Below, one piece after another: positions 20,057 through 31,133 of a stretch of 64,000 nt of DNA; position 1 is the first letter of the stretch; the number at the start of each line of letters is the position of its first letter. The notes under the pieces are model-generated. The model was not told the DNA's origin, searched no databases, and saw nothing but the letters and a program-made list of their open reading frames with translations. The DNA comes from Clitopilus passeckerianus (taxonomy: Eukaryota; Basidiomycota; Agaricomycetes; Agaricales; Entolomataceae): the NCBI GenBank assembly GCA_944990035.1, contig CALYLX010000126.1:2356001-2420000 (forward strand). The letters are read 5' to 3'. The position numbers were made by a program, and so were the translations under genes.

Positions 20057-21797
20057 TCAATACTTCCCTTGCGCGGGTGGCGGGCTATACATCTGACTCG
20101 GTCCAGCCTGCGGCCCGTACATCTGCGGTTGCTGTTGTTGTTGCAAATCCTGAGGATGTATCCTCCCTTTCACCCAATGCGTCCCCGCCTTCTTCAACAA
20201 CGCCCTCCTCCCAATACCCCTCATATCCACATACACCAACCCAACATTCTTCGCCGTCCCAGTCATCAAATCACTCGTCTCCCGTGCCTGCGGGCCGTAC
20301 TTGTGTCCTACTACATTCCCCACGGTTTGTTGGCCCCCGTCGAGTAAGCGGCGAGTCTCGTGGTCAATGGTGGAGAGGATGAGGTCGATCGAGAGCATGA
20401 GTTTGGCCTTTTTGTTTAAGGGTTTGCGCGGTGGGAGGGGCGGGGGAGTTGCATGGTGAGAGAAGCTTGGCCCACCTTCTGGGATGCCGGAGTAAGTCCG
20501 AGGTGGGAGAGGAGGGGCTATAGGCGATGGTGATCGGCCACGGGAAGAAGATGCCTTCTCGTTTCCAGGGTACGGGGGTGGTGCAACGTCGAGATTCGAT
20601 TTGCCAGAAGGAGAAGGTGTTCTAGGGATGGGTGAGGTCATCCCGGATTGAGGGCTCAGCATTGCAGAACGGGATGACGAGGAGCCGTAAATATCTCTGT
20701 GTCCCTGTGACATAGCGAACTGCCTAGGCTTCCTTTGTTTGCGACCCATCGCACTTCGAATCATGTCGTCGATCTTGTTGACAGTCTTAGCGCTTACTGA
20801 TACGGCCTTCCCGCTGACAGCGTGCACGCCTGCTAGTCCGCGGCGGGTGCGCTCTGAGGTGAGGAAGACGAGGGTGCGAGAGGGGGGTGGAGGTGGTGCC
20901 CCTGGTGCGCGTTGCGCGACTTGAGATGGGTGGTGCGGAGAGGGTTTAGAATGATTGATATAATAGCTTGAAGCGGTGGTGATAGTGGTGAGCAGAAGGC
21001 TGGTCGTGGTGGATATCGCGTGACTGCAGAAGTGTTCAGGAAATGTATACAATGAAAGGGTGAACGAGGCCATACCTAACCATACCAGCCGATTTGGTTA
21101 TCCAGTCCCGTTCCTCAGGGGGGACAACTCGAACGAACATCTGTAATGCAGATGCATCCTGTTGTGCACCAGAACGGTGACTATCTGGGACTTCAATCAT
21201 CACCACATCGTTCTCGTGGCCTTTCTCGTGCATTACAGGATCTTCGCGGACTTGGAATTGCGAGTCATCGAATTGACCAATGACTTCTCCGGTGTCTTCA
21301 TTGATCGCGACGATATGGCCGCGCAGGTCTCCGTGTGCTCCAGGGAGAGCCGATCCCACGAGATCGCTTTTCTCGGGAGATGGGAGTGTATGGCTGCCCG
21401 ACTGTGCATGATTATATTGTGGGATCTGAAGGTCGGCATACTGAGAGAGCAAACTTTCAAACGTCTCTAGGTCCTCTAGGTAGTTGGTAGGTGCCTTGTC
21501 GTCTATAGGAAGACTCAACACCAAAGCGTCTTGACTGCTTTCTGTAGATCGGAAAGTGTAAGTTTGCCAGCCGGGTATATCAGATCTCTTGATGACCCAG
21601 GAAGGGTCAATGGGGGCCTCTATCGATTCCAGTCGAAGGAGGAGGTAAACGTCACGATCAGAAGGCGCCGACGGTTCTGGCACGGCAACCGTAACACATT
21701 CTAAGTTCAGAACGCCTGCTTGGTTATATCCTTGAGTCCTGAGGGTTGCGTTGGGTATAGTAAGCAGTGAGAAGGCCTGGTTGGCAGTCATCGTCAA
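20057..21797 (-). CDS. Senescence/spartin-domain protein
   Basis: Two main exons: ATG 21797 down to about 21080, a GTATGG...GCAG intron, and the rest to 20057 (about 560-580 aa). The N-terminal half (FSLLTIPNATL, LLRLESIEAPIDPSW, GWQTYTF) resembles the beta-rich N-terminus of fungal spartin-like proteins. Then come EERDWITKSAGMV, a short hydrophobic segment (ISTTTSLLLTTI), and the senescence-domain pattern LVFLTSERTRRGLAGVHAVS with KAVSVSAKTVNKIDDMIRSA. Downstream is a Pro/Ser-rich linker with PPPLPPR motifs and a conserved end (LIDLILSTIDHETRRLL, GHKYGPQARETSDLMTG). Plant ERD7 and animal spartin members associate with lipid droplets and membranes; the role here is inferred from family. The tail is Gln/Pro-rich. 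Confidence 0.85.
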
Positions 21798-22390
21798 GGT
21801 GTGAGCTGAAAATTAGGGACTGGGCAAACAAGGCCCTTTAAGAAGAAAACCTGGAGAGCACCGCCTTGGACTGCGATATCCAGGCCAAAGTGCCTTGGCA
21901 ATTAGCCTCGTATGTCATATTACGTCAGCAGTCCCCTCACAAAGTTAGTGCGTGGCGGAGGCAGTTCTGGAGGCACTACGAACCCTGTCGTCGTAAAATT
22001 TCTACGCCGACTCATCCTTGAAGGCCTTTAGCCTCATTATGCTGTGTGGTAATGACAATAACCGTTGGAAACCCTGCCGTGCTGCGGGTCAGGACTAAGC
22101 ACGCAAGGAGTGGGATGCGAGCAAGTAAACGAAGCATTGAGATTTTGGTGCATTGCATGGAGGGCGTAGAGACAAAAGTGCTGCGCATATCCGTGTATAC
22201 AATTGACACGTTCTCGCAAATTGAGCGTTGGAAACCGAAGGATCTTCACAATCTAATCTTATCTGATATTTTCTCCGCTGCCAAGGTCAGCAATATCTTG
22301 ATGGGAGGGGCTCAACGACCAACAACACTTTGAGTTGACTCGATACCGTCTTGTTCTCGCTCAGATTGCGCATAAATCTAGTGTATTAGC
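21798..22390. other. Divergent intergenic region
   Basis: About 590 bp between the senescence-domain gene (-) and the F-box-like gene (+). It should contain both promoters. Small ORFs here have no coding character. No repeat was noticed. Confidence 0.4.
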
Positions 22391-23621
22391 ATGGGTATCA
22401 ACTATCGCTGGCAACCATACCGGGCTGGGCTCTTCGGACCATTGCCCGAAGATCTAAAGCGCGACATCCTAGAGATTATAGCCTATCAGTATCCGCTTCT
22501 GGCGCCTAAACTGACTCTCGTATCGAAAGATGTCCAGCGCTGGTAAGGTTTCTTCCAACTACCCAGGATATATAGTTGACCTCACAAAAGGATCGAGCAC
22601 ATCATCTACCGCGAAATCATCTTCACCTGCCACCGGTTCGACTCCTCCGACCCCGAAGGTGACCCTCTCTCCAAATTCAAACGCACCATTGCTGTCCGCC
22701 CAGCTTCCTTCTTCGCCGAACACGTCAAGTCTCTCCACTTTGAAGGCAGCAGCTTCACAGTTGACTCTGTCCTCCCCGTCCTCAACGTCTGCACCGGTGT
22801 CACCAACTTCGGATGTTACGCCACCTTCACCATGCGCCGCGATAACCAGTACGGTGCAGTCCAGGATGACGATGATGACGACAATGCAGGGAACTCGGCT
22901 GAAAAAATTGGGCCTGCAAAGGTGTACGAGTACATCCAGTCTTTGGCACTGGAGAGACTGTTCATCTCACAGGAGAACCTTACCGAGTTGTTGAAGACGC
23001 CTAACCCTGCACCTGGACCTAACGGAGACCCCATGGGCATCCTCCGCGTAACTCACCTTGCTATCACGAACGGATATAAGGTCCCATTCTCCCGCTTCCC
23101 CCGCCTGACTCACTGGGCTCTCAACCCCGAGAACGATGCCTGTGTGCCCAAAGTCAAACGCATATTGGGCAAGGCCTCCAGTGAGGAAGGTGCCGAAAAT
23201 CAGGCAGATGATCAGCTCAATAACCATCAAATCCAATCCGTGGTCGTAATGCTGAACGATCTGCGGGCAAGGACGACACCTGCCGCCAAGGCGTTGAGGG
23301 AGATCATCGATCCCAGACTCGTGCAGTTCACTCTCCCTGTGTCAAGCAAGAAGTTCATCGAGGATGATTTGTGGGATCTGGCTATGGAGTTCCCGGATGA
23401 GGAAACGCCCGTTAGTGAGTACCTCTGGATTCTTCGTGGTTGGCAGTAATTGACTCGATGATGTTTGCGTAGCTTATCTCGATTGGGAGCCCACACCAAG
23501 GATTTACACCTTCCAGGAAGCAATGGAGTTGGGCCTGTTCGAAGACTCCAAACCTGCTGCTAAGACTGAAGGTGAAGCACCTGCAGCAGAAGCAATGGCG
23601 GTTGATGCGGCTGCTGCCTGA
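22391..23621 (+). CDS. F-box-like/leucine-rich hypothetical protein
   Basis: Exons 22391-22542, 22591-23414 and 23473-23621 give 1125 nt, 374 aa, all GT-AG. The N-terminus MGINYRWQPYRAGLFGPLPEDLKRDILEIIAY followed by LLAPKLTLVSKDVQRWIEH is the helix pattern of an F-box-like motif (Leu-Pro, then helix, then LVSK.V..W). The middle has loosely repeated strand-helix segments (VKSLHFEGSSF, VTHLAITNGYKVPFSRFPRL) typical of degenerate LRR-type basidiomycete F-box proteins. An Asp run lies at about residue 155. The C-terminus is Ala/Glu-rich (APAAEAMAVDAAAA). Likely an SCF substrate adaptor; the target is unknown. It converges on EMC4, which ends 217 bp away. Confidence 0.8.
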
Positions 23622-23837
23622 TATGCTGAAAGTGTTGGCCACTTTCTCGACCATTTGCATACGTATCTTTCCTTTTCCTTCTGACTCAACAGCTATTGGA
23701 TATAAGTATCAAAATTCCAGCTTTACTTGTACCAATAGACATTTGCTCGTCAGCCTGCATTTACAGGAGGTCCTGCGAATGATTTTGCGAGTATGGCATG
23801 GTTATTGAATGCCTCAGCGTACATGTGTAGCATACAA

Positions 23838-24605
23838 CTACAACAACGATACTTCTGGTGCCTATTGAATAAACCTTGCTCAATGTCAACGTTCCAGAAA
23901 AGACGTAAGAAGGGCATACCAGTCCACGTGTCTCAAACGCCAACCAATCCCCAGAACCTGTGGGCAACAGCCCCATCGACCGACACTTCCAAAGCCCAAC
24001 ACCAAGTGTAAGCAAGTTACACAGTATGAACACAATTTTCTGTAGTATCAAAGTCGTGGTGGCTTTAGGGTTTGATGCAGTCGAGGGTGCGAAAGGGACG
24101 AAAGCTACCGAGCGTACCACCGTTTGTCAGAGGGATTTCATTGCTGCAAAGGAAGGCAAAACTCACCCTCATTCATCCCGGCAATACTCTTGAATGGCGA
24201 TAGTAGCAACATGAATACTATTCCCATACTGAATATCTGAACGCCCCCACCGGACATGTATAGCATGAATGCTTGCATGGGGAGTTGTTTTGCTGGCCCA
24301 ATAGCATGGTCCCATGCGCGTTTTTCTTTGAGGGCATCATAGGAACCAGGGGTGATACGTTTGGAAGGTGTCTTCGACTGTTTATACCGCAAGGTGAATC
24401 AGAGGAACACGAGGTTTAGAAGGCCGTTATGCTTGGAAGTGGGGGCGAGACGTACGGAGGACGCCAGGGCTTTGGAGAAGCCTGGTGGAGGTGGCAGGTT
24501 CTTCCATCTGCAGAAATCATTGGCATCTCATGAACACATATTAATAGTTTAGCAGTACCTCGAGGACGACTCTAGAGGAGCATAATCAAGACGAGAGTCT
24601 GACAT
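23838..24605 (-). CDS. EMC4: ER membrane protein complex subunit 4 (EMC4/TMEM85)
   Basis: ATG 24605 starts MSDSRLDYAPLESSSR; the next exons carry WKNLPPPPGFSK (the PPPGF-type N-terminal motif) and KEKRAWDHAIGPAKQLPMQA. Then come a hydrophobic helix (FMLYMSGGGVQIFSMGIVFML) and, after another intron, ILQKIVFILCNLLTLGVGLWKC followed by RSMGLLPTGSGDWLAF, the conserved EMC4 end. A GTATGC...AATAG intron gives the ending ETRGLAPEVSLL and a stop at 23838, which fits the family better than reading through to 23761. EMC inserts tail-anchored and multipass proteins into the ER membrane; EMC4 sits at its cytosolic/membrane interface. There are about four or five short introns. Confidence 0.9.
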
Positions 24606-25265
24606 GGCTGAGCTTAGGAAGTCGTAACCGTCACCTCGTCGACCAAAGTGGATGAGCTCGTAGCCCCTTTTAGCACTTGTACCTCACAGTGAGCATCGCC
24701 AAAACATGATCATGAATTCACGACAGTCAATAATGAGGTATACTAGGCTTGGGGCACTCAGGACGTCGAGCCACATTGAGTTTCAATTGCACACTGCATG
24801 TATTGCTGCATTCCTTTTGGTCTCTGAGAATCATTCGTTCTTAACGGCCTATCCCGGTCACCAGGTAGACGCCCGACGCCAGTGATCTCAGGCCGTTTCG
24901 ATGAGGTGCATCATACGTACCTCCTGACAACGAAATGAGCGCAGTGTGCATTGAGGAAATCTCGGGCTCATCGGCATCTTTGCCCTAAACCGTTCGGGTT
25001 GACCTTCCTTTGCCATTGGCTCAATTCCAGACCAGAGGCTGGCAACTTCGAGTGGAAGGCTGTCTTGACATACACATACAACTGGCTCGGCAAATTTCTG
25101 TTAGCAGGATCGCAGGCGCACCGCTCAATCAATGCATGGAAAACTAGAATTGTCGAATGTGTATATACTACATACTTTAAGCTTCTGATGTATGGTACCA
25201 AAATCCACGGGAAAGCCAATTCAAAGTCTAGATATTATAACTTCCTCGCCGACGGATGAACGCTC
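24606..25265. other. Intergenic region between EMC4 and the P450
   Basis: About 660 bp upstream of EMC4 and downstream of the P450. Short ORFs on both strands overlap and lack gene-like composition. Nothing further is recognised. Confidence 0.4.
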
Positions 25266-27600
25266 TTATGCATGTTTGACTGCGCGTACCCGGAGGGGCA
25301 GGCCGTCCTTGGGTTCTGAAAAAGGTCATCAGCACCTTTGCTTGTAAGCAAAAAAAATATTGCTCACTCATCGTAACGGCTGCGGTAGGCGTAATGTTCT
25401 GGCCAGCAAAGGCAGGCTCGAACTCAAACCTAGCGATCAGAGCGGCAAGGACAGCCTTCATCTCCATGATAGCCATCGTCTTTCCGATGCAAGCGTGTGG
25501 GCCAGCGAGGAAGGAAAGGACCGATGTGATAGTGCTGTACTTCGGTGGGAGGTTGAGCCATCGGGCGGGCTTGAATCTGGGTTTGGTAAAGACGTTAGAA
25601 GTCAAAGAAGTCAGCGAGAACACGAAGATGGAGAAATGACGCACTCTTCAGCATCTTCACCCCAGACCTCTTTCCACGTGTTAACCACACGAATCTGATG
25701 CCAATAATGAGTACGGTGAAGCCGGATTAGCCTATTTGGGGATTGCTTACGGGAATGTAGAACATGGTGCCCTTCGGAACCAAAACATCGTCGATGTAGT
25801 CAGTCTTTCCGGCCATTCGGAAGGTCATCGGTACGGGTGGCAGGACGCGGAGAGACTCCATGCTAAGTATGTCCTGTCAATACAGGGCAATGTTGTCGAG
25901 CCAAAGGGGAATACTAACACAACGCAATCAAGCCACACGAGATCTTTGAGGCTCCTGTAGTCGGGTCGGGCACCTGGCTCGGCGAAGAGAGGGGTCACTT
26001 CCTCACGAAGCTTGGACTGGCATTTGAGATCGTTCGCGAGTAGCCATAGAGTCTGCAGGGAAGTGTGAGGCGGGTTCTTCCCGACAGTGGGTAGGTTCAC
26101 TTACCCATGTCAATCCGGAAGCAGTCGTTTCATGCCCGGCACCCAAGAACGTCAACTAAAGCCAAGAATTTGGAGATTGTAAAAAGTTTTGACGAGGGAG
26201 TATTCTTACTACTTGCTGCATCATCATGTCATCACTCATAGCATACCCTCCGTTTACTTGATCCATCTCCTGCTTCCGTGCGCGGACAAGCAAGCTCATA
26301 ACATCACGCTTCGCCTCAGTGTCAGAGGAAGCAACAGCGGAATCCCGCATCTTCTCCTCAAGGAGCTTAGCAGAAACTTTCTTTATCCTGTGCATTGAAT
26401 CAAGCATGACTTCGAGAGGGCCTTTGGTTCAAGTTGTAATGAGAGACTGCACGAATGACCAGGAAGACGGGCAACATACCAGCACCGGGGATTTTACTGA
26501 ACAGCTCCCTATGTCTGTACGCCCAGTCTGAAGCGAGTAATTTGGGCATTCCTGGGATGACGAGTGTTGCGACTAGCCGAGCAAGGTTGGGACCAGATTG
26601 GAGACTGATGAGGTTATGGTAGGCCTCGGCGAGTTCATTATGTGGGTTATGGAGGGAGTCTGCGGTGTAGCCGAAAGCGGTTTCACAGATGATGTCGAGG
26701 GTGACCTTGCTCACTGCAAAAAGGGGATTGGAGTAAGTAAGTGGACAACGACAAGATGCTAGATTGGCCACGTACTCCACTCATACATAGTGATGATCTT
26801 TCCTCCCTCAGGCTTTTCGGAGGAGTCAATTTCGTTCTGCAAGATGTCTAGCAGGCTGGGGGACTATTAGTTGGACCTGCAGAATAGGAGATAATGGCCA
26901 CTTACCCGTTGATTGAGTCGTAGTACATGTCAGTTTCTAGAGAAGAGAGGGTAAGTAGAATACTCCTGAGGATAGTTCCAGGAATGCGCACGAGCCATGA
27001 GACTTGGGATCGAGAAAGCTGGATTCATAGCCCGGCGCATTTGCTTATGCTCATTGCCTGTAACAGTCAGGAGACCGTAACCCGCGACGAGACCGAGGGT
27101 GTGACGCATGAAACCAGGCTACATTGTAGAAAATTTAGTATTGCAATGACTAGGCGCCGAAACTCCTGCTTACCCGAGGATAGTCGACCCAGTCGCTACA
27201 GAGGATCTTGTGCAGAGCGGAAGCATTTGTGAAGATGAGCCTCTCGATCCCAATAGGACCAACAACGCGAACGACAGGGCCGTGTTCCTTCACCCACTGC
27301 CGTTGAGGAATACCAGCCTCTCCTTTGATAATCGCCGGGAATTGTCCGTTTATGATCTCGCCAACAGGCGGACCGGGTACCTTCCGTAGAGGAGAGAAAT
27401 ATCGGGGGTAAAGAATCAACTTGTAGATAGCATGCCATGTTACAGCGCCTAGTCGCAGTATTTTCTTCAGCGAGGCACGCCAGAACGGATAACAAAGGTT
27501 ACTGACCAATTGACGCGAGACTGCCATAGATGAGGAACCGATAATCATACAGAATTTGGCTGGAGCTCTCGGTAAACTGTGCAAAGACAGTTGGTGACAT
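25266..27600 (-). CDS. Cytochrome P450 monooxygenase
   Basis: ATG 27600 (MSPTVFAQFTESSSQ) leads into a membrane anchor (FLIYGSLASIGAVTW, joined across a GTCAGT...CTAG intron), then LYPRYFSPLRKVPGPP, the Pro-rich hinge. Later exons show the I-helix oxygen-binding motif LTFLGAGHETTASGLTW, the K-helix ExxR (MESLRVLPPVPMTF), FKPARWLNLP, and the haem loop FLAGPHACIGKTMA with its axial Cys. The end MKPKDGLPLRVRAVKHA stops at 25266 after a last intron. About ten short introns. All key P450 residues are present, so it should be active at the ER with NADPH-P450 reductase. The substrate is unknown; no biosynthetic cluster genes surround it. Overlapping longer ORFs at the 5' end are frame shadows. Confidence 0.93.
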
Positions 27601-30072
27601 GATGATTCTTTGTCGAAAGGAAGACCTGGGGAATGGATCTCCCTGGAAGCCATGTTATTATATGTTCCCCACGGGGCCACGATAAAGGTTTGGTTTGGGG
27701 ACGACAGCTCCTTCGTTTAGCAGGGGTCATCAGCATGTGAAAACATATCCTGAGCGATGATTGGTGGAATCGACTTTGATCGACTGTGCTGCAGCTACGG
27801 GAGCAATTCTGTCCTGAGTGGAGATGTCAGAATTGATCTTGAAACGCCATACACGTCTGACGTGATTTCTGGGTAAACTGAAGAACGCTGGTCAAAGGGT
27901 GTTGAGGCTGATTTGAGGGCCTGGTGTTTAAAGGGAGGAGATGGCTTTTAGAGGGAGGTCCAATGCGATGGTGGGAGGTTTCTGTGGCCCAGACTCAGAG
28001 GTCGCTGCAAGAGCTAGGAGAAAGACAAGAAAGACGCGCCCATAGTCGCCCGGGGAGACAGCTCGGAATGAGGAGAAGCCGGCGGCAATTTCTCATGCTA
28101 AATGAACTGCGGGAAGGTAGTCACAAGACGCTCATACCTGCCAACCATTAGTTGGGGAGGAATCTGCATATGATTTGGATAGCGTACAACAATTGGCTGG
28201 CTTTCAACGAGAGGCCAATCAAGTAGGATAGCCTGGTTTGGCTGTCGCACAGACGAGTCAGTGGAAGAGAAATGCCACAATAGAATGCAGCCGAATCGTC
28301 CGTAGAATAGACCTGGTCCCGGCTTGGTGAAGGTAGCCAATCAAGGGCAGCCACATCAGCAAACTCAGATTTTGGCACAGCCACAGTGGTAGTTGGCCAT
28401 ATTCGTGACCTGATTCTATAGTAGTTGCCAGTAGTTTTCTTGATTCTCATAGATAGTTATAGGGGCCATATTCCAACATGATAGGCGCCATAGCGTCAAG
28501 GGCTGATAGTGCGGCTAGTGCCAAAGTGTACCATAGCGCCCAAGAGATGCATAGTGCTGGGTAGTGTATGTCCAATTTGGGCAATAGCTCCCACGGCCAA
28601 CCAAGGCGAGATGTTTGCAAGGGCATAGTAAATTAGTCCCAGGCTCTATTACAGAGTAATGCTAATATTAGCTGTCAAAAGCGTATAAACTCCTATTTGA
28701 TCTACCCTGTAATCCACAAAAGAAGGTACTGCTCTCTCTACACAACATAGTGTCAACTTCGGCACAAACATCCCGAATGAAAATTCAGGCTCCGACCGAA
28801 TTCGAAGTTCAACATGACGCGCCAACTTGTCGTTCATTTCTCATCACTTTCTCCCTCTCACCACCTCTTGGTTCACCACACACAAACAGCCTCCTCCTCG
28901 TCATATAAGGATGTGACAGTCTCCAGTAGGACGCGTATGCCGTGTAGTATTATCACCAGGTATGAGACTTATTGAGGCGGCACTTGTTTAGCGCCGTCAT
29001 CATTCTTTCATGGTTTACTAACTTTTTCACAGCCATTTCTTCCAATATACGTGGACTATGAGAAGTAGATAGTACATTGCATATCTAATGAGGTAGGCCT
29101 AATGTGCAAGTACCTGGATAGCTAACATGTTTTGACTACTCTTGCGGTAACGATAATCTGCCAAAACACCAGCATCACCTCCCATTCATATCTGGGGCAC
29201 AAGTCTCAATATCTATCATGGCACCTTTATTTCATCAACACTAACATAGTTTCCTCACAGGTGCGACAATTCTCTGCAACACTAACTACACACGGAAGCT
29301 CAAATGCCATCACGCACTGCCAGCTAATTGACTTGCCGAAGCTGGAGATACAAAAGTGGAACACATTGGCGAAGTGCCTGGGCTGGCCAGAAAGGGTAAC
29401 TTAAGGAGCCTGCATACTAGTATTGTACCCCATGTCGTAGTTAGCGTTGAAATTGGATATGTTTGATTATTCCTCCATTAAAAATTTGAGTGCTATTGAA
29501 GTGAACCATCTGGGAAATTCTGGACAGCCTCTATAGTGGATAGCCTGCTGGCTAGACCTACTTAGAACTATGTAGCCAACATGGTAGCTATAGATATGAT
29601 ACAGAAGCTATCGAGAACTGTGTACGTGGTATACCCTTGCTACGGTGCTATGGCGCTATGGTGGCCTACACAGCCCCATATAGTGTACCAGGATTTGCTG
29701 ATGCAATACCAATTGCGGCATTTGGCCGCTACTCTCCTGGTTTAGTCTCCAAACAGAACCTCAAGCCGGCAGTGGTTTCTCATCGTTAGAGATGATTCAT
29801 GGAGGTAGCAGGCCTCACAAGAAAGTGTTCTAGTCGTGCGGAAGATGGAAGTCACTGCCAACGTCAACCATTATGTATCTAAAACGATTTCATTTCGGTG
29901 TACTGCGTCTTCGGCTCGTCGATCCATCAACTCCAACCTGAACTATCCTTTACCCCGCCATGTTCCACGCGTATGAACAACAACCGTCTCAGCGGACCAT
30001 CGACGGGGATTGCTTGGTAGTGACAGTCAGCGGAAGCACTCAACGTAATAAAGCCTCTTCTTAAGCTGAACC
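27601..30072. other. Gene-poor stretch with short repeated motifs
   Basis: About 2.5 kb without a supportable gene. Small ORFs occur but none has domain-like content. Parts at about 28440-28650 and 29580-29700 are rich in GCGCCATAG/CTATGGCGC-type words, including the near-palindrome GCTATGGCGCTATGG at about 29648-29662. This may be a relic of an old inverted-repeat element. The last 200 bp are the presumptive promoter of the AhpD-like gene. Confidence 0.35.
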
Positions 30073-31025
30073 ATGGCCAAAATCGCGACCCCTGCTTTTC
30101 TCAACCGCCTGAAAGAAATCTATCCACGAAAGTCTTGGAAATGTAGGTGCAACAACAATGTATTCGCGCAAAGGACCCCTTGAATGACGTTTTCTCATTT
30201 TAGACAATCCTTGGTACATCGTCACAGCGGTTTCGCTCTGCGGAAGCAACGCCTGCGAGGAAGTTCCTTTCGTATTCAAGCACGCCTTGAAGGAGCTTCA
30301 GGCAGACAATACACCCCAAGAGGAACGGCTGCTACTTGCCAGGAAGATGAGGGATGCGATATTCAAGGCCGGATTGACGTCCGGCTACCCTCGGGTGCGT
30401 CCACATGCTCTCTTCATTCGAACTGTAAGCGTCTAACTCAACGGAGCGATGATAGACTATTAACAGCCTGATTGAATTACACAATGTAACGCCAAAAGAG
30501 CTGCAAGATGACAAACTTATGAGGTAGCGATTTACCCCCTGCGTTTGCCAAAGGCGTTGGTTGCGATTTCTGACTATTGTGTGCATTAGGAAGGTAGACA
30601 TGACAATACAGGAACACAACAAAGTCGGTGGCGACCTCTTCAGGACGGTCTACGGCAGCACTGCAGACTCGGTAAATAACCTACTGGAATCTGCATACCC
30701 CGACCTTGGTGAGGCGCATGTCTTCCTTGCCTTAGCTATGCCTGACCCTCATGCAGCTTGGTTTTCCACAACCATTGGATATGGCCTAGTATATGGCTAT
30801 GCAGGCATTCTCACACCGATAGAAACATCGTACATGCTGGTTTCAGCCCTCATTGCGAGTGATAGTCCAAGGCAGATCCAGTGGCACCTCGATGGGGCGA
30901 GGAGGAATGGTGCATCTTTTGAGGAGACTCGAGCGGTAAGGATAATGGCTATGGAAGTTGCGGCTGCTGCTGGTGTCAGATGGAAGAATGGTGTTCCCGA
31001 AGTGAAAGATAGCTTTCCACAATGA
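30073..31025 (+). CDS. AhpD-like / carboxymuconolactone decarboxylase-fold protein
   Basis: ATG 30073 gives MAKIATPAFLNRLKEIYPRK; further exons read PWYIVTAVSLCGSNACEEVP, LLARKMRDAIFKAGLTSGYPR, INSLIELHNVTPKEL and a long last exon (30594-31025) with GGDLFRTVYGSTADSVNNLL, PDPHAAWFSTTIGYGLVYG and ALIASDSPRQIQWHLDGARR. The last part matches the all-helical AhpD-like fold; the bacterial peroxidase CxxC is not seen, as in the fungal branch. Fungal relatives have been assigned to mitochondria or peroxisomes; localisation here is not evident. Three to four GT-AG introns. Function is unproven. Confidence 0.75.
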
Positions 31026-31133
31026 CCGAAAGCCTGAGATTGTTGAAGTTCACCATTTGGTACAACCTCGTCCCGGTTACAATGTTATAGTCATCGGAGT
31101 CAAATACCTTCTGTAAATATCAACAGTGTATCC

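Noticed and set aside
19961..20382. Plus-strand ORFs of 118-128 codons at the start of the senescence-domain gene
   Set aside because: They are antisense to its Pro/Gln-rich C-terminus, which has a consistent frame and domain order on the minus strand.
23761..24120. EMC4 reading through to a stop at 23761
   Set aside because: The read-through tail (IVVVVVCYTCTLRH) is unlike the family; a GTATGC...AATAG intron gives a typical EMC4 ending at 23838.
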